64,000 nt of DNA, taken from Winogradskyella litoriviva. Lineage in GTDB: Bacteria; Bacteroidota; Bacteroidia; Flavobacteriales; Flavobacteriaceae. Positions 17,826 through 25,930 of the stretch are shown piece by piece. Position 1 is the stretch's first letter. Each line of letters starts with the position of its first letter. The notes beneath the pieces were generated by a model. The model saw nothing but the letters and a program-made list of their open reading frames with translations. It searched no databases and was not told the origin of the DNA. Both the position numbers and the translations under genes were made by a program. The stretch covers positions 682,001 to 746,000 of the forward strand of contig NZ_JABRWQ010000001.1 in assembly GCF_013249065.1 (NCBI RefSeq), in the 5' to 3' direction.

Positions 17826-18218
17826 CTAATCATTTAAAACAACAGAGTTTACAACTTTATCGTGTATAGCCTGCTTTTTAACAGTTCCTGTAACACTTAA
17901 TAAAGAAACCCAACCTAAAAAAAACTTTAATATAAAACGTAATACTGCCAATGGAAAAGCTATATTTTTAATATGATTGTTTTCTTTTTTTACTTTTATA
18001 TCAAAGTAATAATGACCTGCAGTAAAGCCTAAAATTGAAACCATTAAAGGTTCGTATAAAAAAAAGAATAGTATAAATAAATACATTCTTAAGGACGACG
18101 GTACATTATTAAAAAATTTAAGAATTTCTGTAATGCTATACATCATTACTATTAATAGAATACTATCAATTACAGCTGCTTTTATTCTATTCTGTAAATT
18201 AGCATATATAGAATTCAT
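17826..18218 (-). CDS. RDD-family membrane protein
   Basis: 130 residues with three or four hydrophobic segments. The opening RIKAAVIDSILLIV carries the conserved Arg and Asp of the RDD family, and the later AGHYYFDIKVKK / HDKVVNSVVL segments (second conserved Asp, HD near the C-terminus) fit as well. RDD proteins are small inner-membrane proteins; some have been linked to ion transport and many are uncharacterised. It is the middle gene of a tight operon, 6 bases from each neighbour. Confidence 0.75.
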   Translation of the reverse strand: MNSIYANLQNRIKAAVIDSILLIVMMYSITEILKFFNNVPSSLRMYLFILFFFLYEPLMVSILGFTAGHYYFDIKVKKENNHIKNIAFPLAVLRFILKFFLGWVSLLSVTGTVKKQAIHDKVVNSVVLND

Positions 18219-18224
18219 CTTTGT

Positions 18225-18908
18225 TTAATTAATAGGATTTACCTTTTCAATTTGTTCTTTACTTTTTTCATACAACTCAGGGAATAAACCTTGAGTTAAA
18301 AGAATAATACCAAATACCAAAATTACCAATGAAACTATTTTTTTAGTTTTAAAAATACGTCTTGGAGTAAGTTTATTTCTTAAGCGTTTAGCAGCAGCTA
18401 TTTTAACTAAATCGGTTAAAAAATACGCAATTAGCATGGTTGTTATAAAAATCGTTACGCCATTTTTAGAGGTTGTAATAGACGTACCTATAACTATAAA
18501 ACCTAACCAACCCAATAGCACACCAATATTGATAAAATTGAGTAAAAATCCTTTTATAAAAAGTTTACCATAATCTTTTTTAGGAAGTTCTATTCTATGA
18601 TGTTCTCTTACTATAGACCGGAAAGATTTTGATGTTTTTATAAAACTTATAAAACCATATGCCACTAATAAAACACCTCCAAAAACTAATAATTTTGGAT
18701 CGTCTTTTATTTTATCTAGTAGGGAATCTGTACTTTTAAAAATGACGAAAATAAATACAATATCAGCAAAAATAACGCCTAAATCAAATATAACAGCGCT
18801 TGTAAAGCCTTTAGTTGCACCTGTTTCTAGTAAAACAAAAAAAACAGGACCAATAGTAAAGGCTAAGATAATTCCAAAAGGAATGGCTGCTAAAATATCG
18901 TCTAACAT
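18225..18908 (-). CDS. LysE/RhtB-family exporter
   Basis: 227 residues with six predicted membrane helices. The first helix contains IPFGIILAFTIGPVFFVLLETG, the G-P-x-x-x-x-x-x-x-x-G signature of LysE/RhtB amino-acid exporters, followed by a large basic loop (residues 85-110) and a conserved Asn/Gly helix (FLLNFINIGVLLGWLGF). Substrate unknown; family members export amino acids or related metabolites. First gene of the operon with the RDD and GldL-like genes. Confidence 0.82.
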   Translation of the reverse strand: MLDDILAAIPFGIILAFTIGPVFFVLLETGATKGFTSAVIFDLGVIFADIVFIFVIFKSTDSLLDKIKDDPKLLVFGGVLLVAYGFISFIKTSKSFRSIVREHHRIELPKKDYGKLFIKGFLLNFINIGVLLGWLGFIVIGTSITTSKNGVTIFITTMLIAYFLTDLVKIAAAKRLRNKLTPRRIFKTKKIVSLVILVFGIILLTQGLFPELYEKSKEQIEKVNPIN

Positions 18909-18952
18909 GTATAAAATTTAGCTTTACACAAATGTAAGAAACTAAGACGAAT

Positions 18953-19624
18953 TTACATACGTTTTATTCTACCACCAAGTAGTGTGTTTTCTTTAATTTG
19001 CTTTGGCTCTCCATAAATAAATACATCTCCTCCAGCTTTAATTCTTACATTTACTGTGTCTGTTGCATTTACATAAGCTTCCCCAGCAACATTAATACTA
19101 ACTTCAGTATGTTCTGTTATAAAATCCTCTCCATTAAAAACACCACCTGTATAAATGGAAATATCTTGATTTTTTGAGTTTCCTGATACATTTATAATAC
19201 CTCCTGTAACGGCTCTAATATTAGCATAAGTAGTTTCTAAATTTATTGTGATTTCAGCTCCTTCTTGGGTTCTTAAATCAACTTCATATTGCTTTAGAGT
19301 TTCTTTCATAGTTATTTTAGCGCCTTCATTAGCATCTATAACATCTACAGAAGTAAAATATAATTCTACAACAGTATCGTTACCATCATAACTTTCTTCA
19401 AGATTCATGCGTATTTTAAGTTTTCCGTTGTTATTTACAACTTCAACATCCTTTCTGTTTTTACCAGAAATAATAACTTTATTTTGATCTGATTCAATCA
19501 TTTTAACATGAATTAAATCAAACACTTTTACCGTTGTAAATTCACCAATTGTTTTTTCAATAGCATCTTGAGCATTTGCAGAAAAACCAAAAGCTATAAG
19601 AATTAAAAATATTATATGTTTCAT
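18953..19624 (-). CDS. Secreted GIN-domain (DUF2807) protein
   Basis: The 223-residue protein has a signal peptide (residues 1-18, ending SANAQ) and then repeated short beta-strands (EVVNNNGKLKIRM, VDLRTQEGAEITINL, ISIYTGGVFNGEDF, EVSINVAGEAYVNATDTVNVRIKAGGDVFIYG). This is the right-handed beta-helix repeat of the head GIN domain family of Bacteroidota, envelope-associated and of unknown role. It sits 11 bases after the small two-helix protein. Confidence 0.82.
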   Translation of the reverse strand: MKHIIFLILIAFGFSANAQDAIEKTIGEFTTVKVFDLIHVKMIESDQNKVIISGKNRKDVEVVNNNGKLKIRMNLEESYDGNDTVVELYFTSVDVIDANEGAKITMKETLKQYEVDLRTQEGAEITINLETTYANIRAVTGGIINVSGNSKNQDISIYTGGVFNGEDFITEHTEVSINVAGEAYVNATDTVNVRIKAGGDVFIYGEPKQIKENTLLGGRIKRM

Positions 19625-19635
19625 TTTTAAAAAAT

Positions 19636-19872
19636 TTATTTTAAGATAATCACTTTATTACTAAATAACCATTTAAGCTGAATTTCATCTCCAGATCGTT
19701 TCTTAACAATACGTCTTTGTGGAGATAATAACAAAGTTAATAACGCAGAAATAGCTGTTAATATATATCTGTTTATATCTTCAAATATCATTTGAATTCC
19801 GAATCTTATAACCAAATATGTTACTAAGAAGATTAAGAAAACGTATATACTTGCTTTTGTAGATGTTTTCAT
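19636..19872 (-). CDS. Small two-helix membrane protein
   Basis: 78 residues with two membrane helices (about 8-28 and 36-50) and a basic tail (SPQRRIVKKRSGDE). I do not recognise a family. It is packed between the YbjQ gene (2-base gap) and the GIN-domain gene (11-base gap), which supports it as a real gene in a three-gene envelope operon. Confidence 0.6.
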   Translation of the reverse strand: MKTSTKASIYVFLIFLVTYLVIRFGIQMIFEDINRYILTAISALLTLLLSPQRRIVKKRSGDEIQLKWLFSNKVIILK

Positions 19873-19874
19873 AA

Positions 19875-20174
19875 TTAAATCGCCACTTTTACAGCTGTTC
19901 CTGTTACTGAAACCATTGCATAATTACTAGTAGTTAATTCTATTTCTACTTTTATACCAACTACCGCATTTGCCTTTAATTTGGCTGCATTATTTTGTAA
20001 CGTTTGAAACGCTTCTTCTTTTACATCTTCTATACTATTCTGTATTTTAGTGTAATATTTAGACATACTAAATCCCATAGATAAAACTTCTTTATTCATG
20101 GCAACACCTGTTACAATACCTAAATAATCTACTATTTTATGGTTTTCTATTGAGTTAGTTGTAGTCAGTATCAT
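19875..20174 (-). CDS. YbjQ/UPF0145-family protein
   Basis: A 99-residue cytoplasmic protein with the typical YbjQ layout: strand ILTTTNSIENHKIVDYLGIVTGVAM, a helix bearing many Ala/Asn residues (QTLQNNAAKLKANAVVGIKVE), and the C-terminal strand YAMVSVTGTAVKV. The family was first called heavy-metal-binding; its members form pentameric rings of unknown function. First gene of the operon with the two-helix and GIN-domain genes. Confidence 0.88.
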   Translation of the reverse strand: MILTTTNSIENHKIVDYLGIVTGVAMNKEVLSMGFSMSKYYTKIQNSIEDVKEEAFQTLQNNAAKLKANAVVGIKVEIELTTSNYAMVSVTGTAVKVAI

Positions 20175-20275
20175 ATGTTGAATATTTTCTTATTAGTATT
20201 TTATAATACTGTAAAGTTACAATTCTATTTGTATTGATTCCGGTTTAAAACGCATCATAACAACTAAAATTAAAG

Positions 20276-22510
20276 TTATTCATTTTCTACTTCTGGTTTA
20301 CCAACCATATAAAAATCTAGATGTTTCTTTGTTAAGTCTGTATTTTTAACTTTTACAATTACCTCATCTCCAAGTTGATACACAACTCCAGAATTTTTAC
20401 CAACCATAGCATATTGATCTTGGTCAAATTGGTAGTGATCATCTTTCATATCTCTAACACTTACCATACCTTCACATTTATTAGAAATAATTTCTACATA
20501 AATTCCCCAATCTGTTACACCAGAAATTACACCCAAAAAATCTTCGTCTTGATGATCTTGCATAAAACGAATTTGCATGTATTTAATAGAATCGCGCTCT
20601 GCTTTGGTGGCTAAATATTCCATGTTACTAGAATGTTTACATCGATCCTCGTAAATTTCTTGATTAGCTGATTTTTCACCATCTAAATACTGTTGTAATA
20701 AACGATGTGCCATAACATCTGGATAACGACGAATTGGCGATGTAAAATGACTGTAATACTCAAATGCTAAACCATAATGACCAATATTGTGTGTGGTGTA
20801 CTCTGCTTTAGACATGGTTCTAATCGTTAACGTATCTACTAAATTTTGTTCTTTTTTACCAACAACATCCTTTAATAAATTATTTAAAGAAGAAGCTATA
20901 CTTCCTTTATCCTTAAAATTTAGTTTGTGTCCAAATCTACCAACAACAGTTTGTAATTGTGCTAATTTAGATTCGTCTGGTTCATCATGCACACGATATA
21001 CAAAGGTTTTCTTTTGTTTACCAACAAATTCTGAAACTTTTCTGTTAGCTAATAGCATAAATTCTTCAATTAATTTATTAGCATCTTTACTTGTTTTAAA
21101 GAACACACCAACAGGATTTGCTTCTTCATCTAAATTAAATTTTACTTCAACTTTATCAAAAGAAATAGCACCTTCTCGCATACGTTGTGAACGCATTTTT
21201 TTAGCGAGTTCATTCATTTTTAATACTGCAAAAGCAATATCATTTGATGTTTTATATTCTTTTCCCGTCAGTGAAACTTCTAATGGGATTATCGTATTGA
21301 TTGATGAGATTCCTGCCTTCACAGGAATGACAGGATTATTTTCTATAATAGCCTGTGCTTCTTCGTATGCAAAACGCGCATCAGAATAAGTAACTGTTCT
21401 ACCAAACCATTCGTTTTTAATTTCGCATTTTTCATTCATTTGAAACACTGCAGAAAACGTATATTTTTCTTCGTGTGGACGCAATGAACAGGCTCCATTA
21501 GATAAAATTTCTGGTAACATTGGCACTACGCGATCTACTAAATAAATTGAGGTTGCACGCTCGTACGCTTCATCGTCTAAAACGGTTCCTGGTTGTAAAT
21601 AATGAGACACATCTGCAATATGTATTCCTATTTCATATAAACCATTTTCTAAAACTGTAAAGGATAACGCATCATCAAAATCTTTTGCATCTTTTGGATC
21701 TATGGTAAAGGTTAAATCTTTACGCATATCGCGTCGCTTCGCTATTTCTTCTGGTTTAATTTCTAAATCTATATTATTAGCATAGGCTTCAACCTCATGA
21801 GGAAACTCCATTGGTAATCCATATTCTGCCATAATAGAGTTAATCTCAGTACCATGTTCACCTGGTTTACCAAGTACTTCAATAACTTTACCATTTGGAG
21901 AATCTGATTTATCTGGCCAATCTTCTAAAGAAACTAATACCTTATCACCATCTTCGGCTTTGTTTATTTTATTGATAGGTACAAAAATATCAGTGTACAT
22001 TTTGTTACTATCTGGTACTACAAAGGCAAAATTCTTTTTTTCATGGATTTGAATAGTACCAACATATTCGGTTTTTGCTCGTTTAATAATATTGGTAATT
22101 TCTCCTTCTTGTTTACCTCTATGCTTTCTTTTGTACGCGTAAAATTCTACTTCATCACCATTTAAAGCTTTATTAATATTGTTTGAAGCGATAAATACGT
22201 CTTCTTCAAAATCATCGCAAATAATATAACCGTTTCCTTTAGATGCTAAATCTAAAATACCTGTATGATATTCTGTATTTACAATAGCTTTAAATTTACC
22301 GCGTTCTACTTCTTCAATTTCTTGTTTTGCTTTAAGCTGATGAAGTTTTTTTATAATCTGATTACGACTACTGGCATCATTAACACCAAGAATAGCTGCA
22401 ATTTGTTTATAATTAAAAGTTTTGTTTCTGTCTTTTTTTAAAATACCCAGAATAGTATTTGTAAGATTTGAAATCCCTTTTTTAGACTTCTTTTTTTTCT
22501 TTTTTGTCAT
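20276..22510 (-). CDS. rnr: Ribonuclease R with in-frame palindromic repeat
   Basis: A 3'-5' exoribonuclease of the RNB family that degrades structured RNA. The 744 residues comprise a basic N-terminal helix-turn-helix region (KNRTFNYKQIAAILGV), cold-shock domains, the RNB catalytic domain with the Asp cluster IDPKDAKDFDDALSF, the RRYPDVMAHRLL motif, and a C-terminal S1 domain (GVISGVTDWGIYVEII). Near residues 393-402 the protein reads NPVIPVKAGIS, which is the translation of a short interspersed palindrome (21306-21334). The reading frame is intact and the catalytic residues are present, so the enzyme is likely active. A probable -7 element lies at 22601-22608. Confidence 0.96.
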   Translation of the reverse strand: MTKKKKKKSKKGISNLTNTILGILKKDRNKTFNYKQIAAILGVNDASSRNQIIKKLHQLKAKQEIEEVERGKFKAIVNTEYHTGILDLASKGNGYIICDDFEEDVFIASNNINKALNGDEVEFYAYKRKHRGKQEGEITNIIKRAKTEYVGTIQIHEKKNFAFVVPDSNKMYTDIFVPINKINKAEDGDKVLVSLEDWPDKSDSPNGKVIEVLGKPGEHGTEINSIMAEYGLPMEFPHEVEAYANNIDLEIKPEEIAKRRDMRKDLTFTIDPKDAKDFDDALSFTVLENGLYEIGIHIADVSHYLQPGTVLDDEAYERATSIYLVDRVVPMLPEILSNGACSLRPHEEKYTFSAVFQMNEKCEIKNEWFGRTVTYSDARFAYEEAQAIIENNPVIPVKAGISSINTIIPLEVSLTGKEYKTSNDIAFAVLKMNELAKKMRSQRMREGAISFDKVEVKFNLDEEANPVGVFFKTSKDANKLIEEFMLLANRKVSEFVGKQKKTFVYRVHDEPDESKLAQLQTVVGRFGHKLNFKDKGSIASSLNNLLKDVVGKKEQNLVDTLTIRTMSKAEYTTHNIGHYGLAFEYYSHFTSPIRRYPDVMAHRLLQQYLDGEKSANQEIYEDRCKHSSNMEYLATKAERDSIKYMQIRFMQDHQDEDFLGVISGVTDWGIYVEIISNKCEGMVSVRDMKDDHYQFDQDQYAMVGKNSGVVYQLGDEVIVKVKNTDLTKKHLDFYMVGKPEVENE
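21306..21334. repeat. REP-like palindromic element inside rnr
   Basis: The core ATTCCTGCCTTCACAGGAAT (21309-21328) is an imperfect palindrome with 7-bp arms ATTCCTG/CAGGAAT. Read on the minus strand with its flanks it closely resembles the very common bacterial interspersed element whose translation contains VIPAKAGI. A second, diverged copy is at 43264-43283. It keeps the rnr frame open and adds roughly 10-16 residues. Confidence 0.75.
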
Positions 22511-22600
22511 TTAATTTGTAATCATATTCATTTCCTATAAGTGATAGGAATTCTAATTTAAAACTTAATATAAAGCGAAGAGAGGTAATTAAGTTTACTA

Positions 22601-22608
22601 CAAAGTTA
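22601..22608 (-). promoter_or_regulatory. Predicted -7 element of rnr
   Basis: On the minus strand TAACTTTG fits TAnnTTTG, about 90 bases upstream of the rnr ATG. A 7-bp inverted repeat (TTCCTAT/ATAGGAA, 22532-22550) would lie in the leader RNA. Confidence 0.4.
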
Positions 22609-22855
22609 CGTTTTAATTTTTTAATGTTGTTTAGAGAACGTTAAATTAATGAAAATTGATGTTATCAACATATATCAACATATTATCATTTTTCTTTTAA
22701 AATTTAAAAAATAAAATAATGGTTATTATAGCTTGTTAATAGCTAGTATAACTTTTTTAGGTTTTATTTTGAGAAGTGACTTATTAGAATTACTTAATAC
22801 TTAGTTAACATTAAGTTTACATATAACTACTTCATTCTAAAGGTTATTTTAAAAG

Positions 22856-22888
22856 CTATTAACAACTGTTAATAACCGTTGTTAATAG
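22856..22888. repeat. 33-base inverted repeat with DnaA-box-like arms
   Basis: The arms CTATTAACAAC and GTTGTTAATAG are perfect 11-bp inverted copies around an 11-base spacer that itself begins with TGTTAATAA, the reverse complement of TTATTAACA. Three related 9-mers thus occur within 33 bases, which suggests a protein-binding array rather than a terminator (no T run). Confidence 0.6.
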
Positions 22889-23188
22889 AAATGACTGATA
22901 TGTTTTTTATAAAATACTGTTCATTTCACTATAAATGATCTTTAATAACTCAATTTAAAAAAAGGACTAACTTATTTGGTAATCTCATCTGTATTTTGGT
23001 TTGAAAAAATAAGTGGATAATCCTAATTTTAATTTTAAAGAGTTGTGAACAGTTATTAACAAGTAGTGATCATTTTAAATTACACTTATCAACATAGATA
23101 ATGTTTATTAACATGTCATTTGTTTTTCAAACTTAAAATTTATAGATAAGTAACACGTTATAAGTTATGCTTACTTATAAGCAATTGT

Positions 23189-23196
23189 TAACTTTG
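23189..23196 (+). promoter_or_regulatory. Predicted -7 element of rpiB
   Basis: TAACTTTG fits TAnnTTTG and lies 26 bases before the rpiB ATG. It is the same octamer as the predicted rnr element on the other strand. No good -33 element was found. Confidence 0.4.
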
Positions 23197-23222
23197 AAGT
23201 TTAATAAGATAATTTACATATT

Positions 23223-23657
23223 ATGACTATTTCAATAGGAAACGACCACGCAGGACCAGATTATAAATTTGCCATTGTAAAACATTTAGAAGCTAAAGGG
23301 TATACTATTAACAATTACGGAACCGATACTTTAGATAGTGTTGATTACCCAGATTTTGTACATCCTGTTGCTAAAGATGTTGAAGCTAAAAAAGTAGATT
23401 TTGGTATCTTAATTTGTGGTAGTGCAAATGGTGTAGCCATGACTGCTAATAAGTATCAACATGTAAGAGCTGGTGTTTGTTGGACTAATGAAATTACAGA
23501 ATTAACACGTTTACATAACGATGCTAATATTATTTGTATTCCTGCGCGTTTTACATCGATTCCTCAAGCTATTAAAATGGTAGATACGTTTTTAGAAACA
23601 AAGTTTGAAGGTGGTCGTCATCAAAACCGTGTAGATAAAATTCCTTTATCATGTTAA
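23223..23657 (+). CDS. rpiB: Ribose-5-phosphate isomerase B
   Basis: RpiB interconverts ribose 5-phosphate and ribulose 5-phosphate in the pentose phosphate pathway. The 144 residues match the LacA/RpiB family. Visible marks are ISIGNDHAGPDYKF, with the conserved Asp-His, DSVDYPDFVHPVA, and the active-site Cys in LICGSANGVAMTANK (CGSANG in place of the commoner CGTGIG). First gene of a plus-strand trio with the zinc exporter and an acetyltransferase. Confidence 0.93.
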   Translation: MTISIGNDHAGPDYKFAIVKHLEAKGYTINNYGTDTLDSVDYPDFVHPVAKDVEAKKVDFGILICGSANGVAMTANKYQHVRAGVCWTNEITELTRLHNDANIICIPARFTSIPQAIKMVDTFLETKFEGGRHQNRVDKIPLSC

Positions 23658-23682
23658 ATATCAATTTTTAGATTGATACAAA

Positions 23683-24582
23683 ATGAGTCAATCACATAAC
23701 CATAAGGACTTACAAGGACAGAAACTTTTAATTTCAATATTATTAAATGTTGTTATTACTGTTGCCCAAGTAATTGGAGGTTTAGTTTCTGGTAGTTTGT
23801 CTTTGTTAAGTGATGCATTACATAATTTTAGTGATGTTATTTCTTTATTAGTAAGTTATATAGCTTCTAAATTATCTAAACAAAAGGCCTCAATAAATAG
23901 AACTTTTGGTTATAAACGTGCTGAAATCTTAGCCGCTTTTATTAATGCAAGTACTTTAATTATAGTTGCTATATTATTGATTATTGAAGCTGTAAAACGT
24001 TTTAATAATCCGCAAGAAGTAGAATCTAATCTTGTAATTTGGTTATCTATTATTGCAATTATAGGTAATGGTTTAAGTGTTTTATTATTAAAAAAAGATG
24101 CTGAAAATAGCATAAATATGCGTTCTGCATATTTGCATTTACTCACAGATATGTTAGCGAGTGTTGCTGTTTTAATTGGTGGCTTATTAATGAAGTATTA
24201 CCAATTATTTTGGGTAGATAGTTTGTTAACCTTATTAATTGCTTTGTACTTAATATGGGTAGGTTACGATTTATTAAAGGTATCTACGAAGATGCTTATG
24301 TTGTTTACGCCAGATGATATTGATATAAAAAACGTTGTAAGAGCTGTTAATAAATTACCTAAGGTAAGTAAACTACACCATGTACACATTTGGAATTTAA
24401 GTGACAATGAACTGCATTTAGAAGCGCATTTAGATTTAAAAGAAAATATTTCTATCACAGAATTTGATAATTTACTTTTAGATATTGAGAATGTGTTACA
24501 CGATGAGTTTAATATTAACCATGTCACTATTCAGCCAGAGTATAATAAAGAAGATCCAAAAGAAGTAATTGTACAAGACTAA
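23683..24582 (+). CDS. Cation diffusion facilitator (CzcD/ZitB-like zinc exporter)
   Basis: 299 residues with six membrane helices and a cytoplasmic C-terminal domain, the standard CDF layout. The metal-site helices are seen as SDALHNFSDVISLL (D-x-x-x-x-x-x-D pattern, helix 2) and HLLTDMLASVAV (HxxxD, helix 5). HxxxD is typical of zinc-selective CDFs. The C-terminal domain contains HHVHIWNLSDNELHLEAHLDL, the His-rich regulatory metal site. The short N-terminal SQSHNHKD is weakly His-rich. It lies 25 bases after rpiB and its stop overlaps the next start by one base. Confidence 0.92.
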   Translation: MSQSHNHKDLQGQKLLISILLNVVITVAQVIGGLVSGSLSLLSDALHNFSDVISLLVSYIASKLSKQKASINRTFGYKRAEILAAFINASTLIIVAILLIIEAVKRFNNPQEVESNLVIWLSIIAIIGNGLSVLLLKKDAENSINMRSAYLHLLTDMLASVAVLIGGLLMKYYQLFWVDSLLTLLIALYLIWVGYDLLKVSTKMLMLFTPDDIDIKNVVRAVNKLPKVSKLHHVHIWNLSDNELHLEAHLDLKENISITEFDNLLLDIENVLHDEFNINHVTIQPEYNKEDPKEVIVQD

Positions 24583-25025
24583 TGATAGATATAATTATAA
24601 TAACTTTTACTGAATTAACAACACAACAACTCTACGAGTTACTTCAATTAAGAAGTGAGGTTTTTGTTGTAGAACAAGATTGTGTTTATCAAGATATTGA
24701 TGGTAAGGATCAAAACGCACTCCATGTTTTAGGTTACAAAAACAATACATTAGTCGCTTACACAAGGATTTTTAAACCAGGTGATTATTTTGATGAAGCT
24801 AGTATTGGTAGAGTAGTAGTGAAACAAAGTGAAAGACAACATAAGTATGGTTATGATATTATGAATGCTTCTATAACAGCAATTAAAGCCTATTATAATA
24901 AAACTCAGATAAAAATTTCTGCACAAGTATATTTAAAACGCTTTTATAATAACCTAGATTTTAAAGAAATAGGAGAGGAATACTTAGAAGATGGTATTCC
25001 GCATATTGCGATGTTACGAGAATAA
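24582..25025 (+). CDS. ElaA-like GNAT acetyltransferase
   Basis: 147 residues. The segment LLQLRSEVFVVEQDCVYQDIDGKDQNALHVLG is diagnostic of the ElaA group within the GNAT fold, and IGRVVVKQSERQHKYGYDIM is motif A, which binds acetyl-CoA pyrophosphate. The substrate of ElaA is not firmly known. The ATG overlaps the CDF stop codon (TAATG), so translation is coupled. Confidence 0.87.
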   Translation: MIDIIIITFTELTTQQLYELLQLRSEVFVVEQDCVYQDIDGKDQNALHVLGYKNNTLVAYTRIFKPGDYFDEASIGRVVVKQSERQHKYGYDIMNASITAIKAYYNKTQIKISAQVYLKRFYNNLDFKEIGEEYLEDGIPHIAMLRE

Positions 25026-25029
25026 TAAT

Positions 25030-25866
25030 TTATTTCTTCTCGTAAATTTTTGTCACCAAAATTTCTACACGTCTATCTAATTCTGGTTCGCCACCAAGTG
25101 GAAATTTACGTCGCATACCAGCAAATTTCATTCGGTAAGGTTTTACACCTGCTTTTACTAAATAATCATATATATATTTAGCTCTTGCCATAGAGAGGTT
25201 ACGTTTTTTGGTTTTACGATCAATAGCATCTCTTGTACCTTCTGTACAACATACATGACCTTCAATAGTAAAATAAACATTGGTACGGTCTACTAGTATT
25301 TTTGCAATTCCGTCTAAAACTACTTTAGACTCCTTGGTTAAATAACTATAACCAGTTCTAAACAAAAGATTTTGTAGTAAAATTTTATCACCTTCTTTTA
25401 AATCGCCTTTTAAAATATCTTCTGTATTTGGTTTATCGGACTTTTCTTCTACCGGTTTAGGAGGAAAAACAGGTGTTACGATTATTTCAACTTTACGATT
25501 TAGGCCACGTATTTTACTTAAGTTTTCTTCTTGTACAACGTTTACTAAAATTTCTCCTTTACCATCAACGTTTGTAATTACAGATTCATCAAATTCGTTA
25601 TTAGAAAATACTTCTTTAATAGAATCTGCTCTATTTTGAGATAATACAAGGTTATAATTATCACTACCTCTATCATCTGTAAAACCGTAAATAGAAATTT
25701 TCTCTATATCTAAATCTTCTATTTCTGTTAAAAATAGTAATAATCTGCTGTGTTCTGTTTCGGGAATATCGTGCTTATCAGTTTCAAAATAAACTTCGTG
25801 TTTCAATTCTTTTTGGGCAAAAGAGATTTGAAAACATAAGCATAAAAGGATAACTAGGGACTTCAT
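25030..25866 (-). CDS. Secreted protein with two OmpA C-terminal-like domains
   Basis: 278 residues with a signal peptide (ending ISFAQ). Domain 1 (about 25-112) has the OmpA peptidoglycan-binding pattern YFETDKHDIP, then IYGFTDDRGSDNYNLVLSQNRA. Domain 2 (about 155-275) repeats it as LLFRTGYSYLTKES and EGHVCCTEGTRDAIDR, then LSMARAKYIYDYLVKAGV and RRVEILV. In domain 2 the expected GH-T-D is changed to GHVCC, so the diaminopimelate-binding Asp is missing or shifted. A periplasmic, wall-tethering role is likely. It ends 4 bases from the convergent acetyltransferase gene. Confidence 0.82.
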   Translation of the reverse strand: MKSLVILLCLCFQISFAQKELKHEVYFETDKHDIPETEHSRLLLFLTEIEDLDIEKISIYGFTDDRGSDNYNLVLSQNRADSIKEVFSNNEFDESVITNVDGKGEILVNVVQEENLSKIRGLNRKVEIIVTPVFPPKPVEEKSDKPNTEDILKGDLKEGDKILLQNLLFRTGYSYLTKESKVVLDGIAKILVDRTNVYFTIEGHVCCTEGTRDAIDRKTKKRNLSMARAKYIYDYLVKAGVKPYRMKFAGMRRKFPLGGEPELDRRVEILVTKIYEKK

Positions 25867-25930
25867 TTTATAATAATTTTCTTACTAACAGAAAATGTTT
25901 ATGACTATAAATATAGAAAAAAAAATACGT

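Larger units (their letters stand above)
22511..23222. other. AT-rich intergenic region, candidate oriC
   Basis: This 712-base gap between divergent rnr and rpiB is by far the largest without a gene in the window. It contains repeated 9-mers resembling the DnaA box TTATCCACA: TTATCAACA at 22662 and 23086, TTATTAACA at 23053 and 23105, its reverse complement at 22867, and TTATCCACT (reverse strand) at 23012-23020. There is a 33-base inverted repeat at 22856-22888 and an A/T-only stretch near 22690-22720 that could serve as an unwinding element. No ORF with coding character was seen. Near-origin markers (parS-like sites, mnmG, rnpA) lie on both sides within 21 kb. Origin function is inferred. 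Confidence 0.45.

Noticed and set aside
20787..21389. 200-codon open frame opposite rnr
   Set aside because: Antisense shadow of conserved RNB-domain codons; no homology pattern, no ribosome-binding context.
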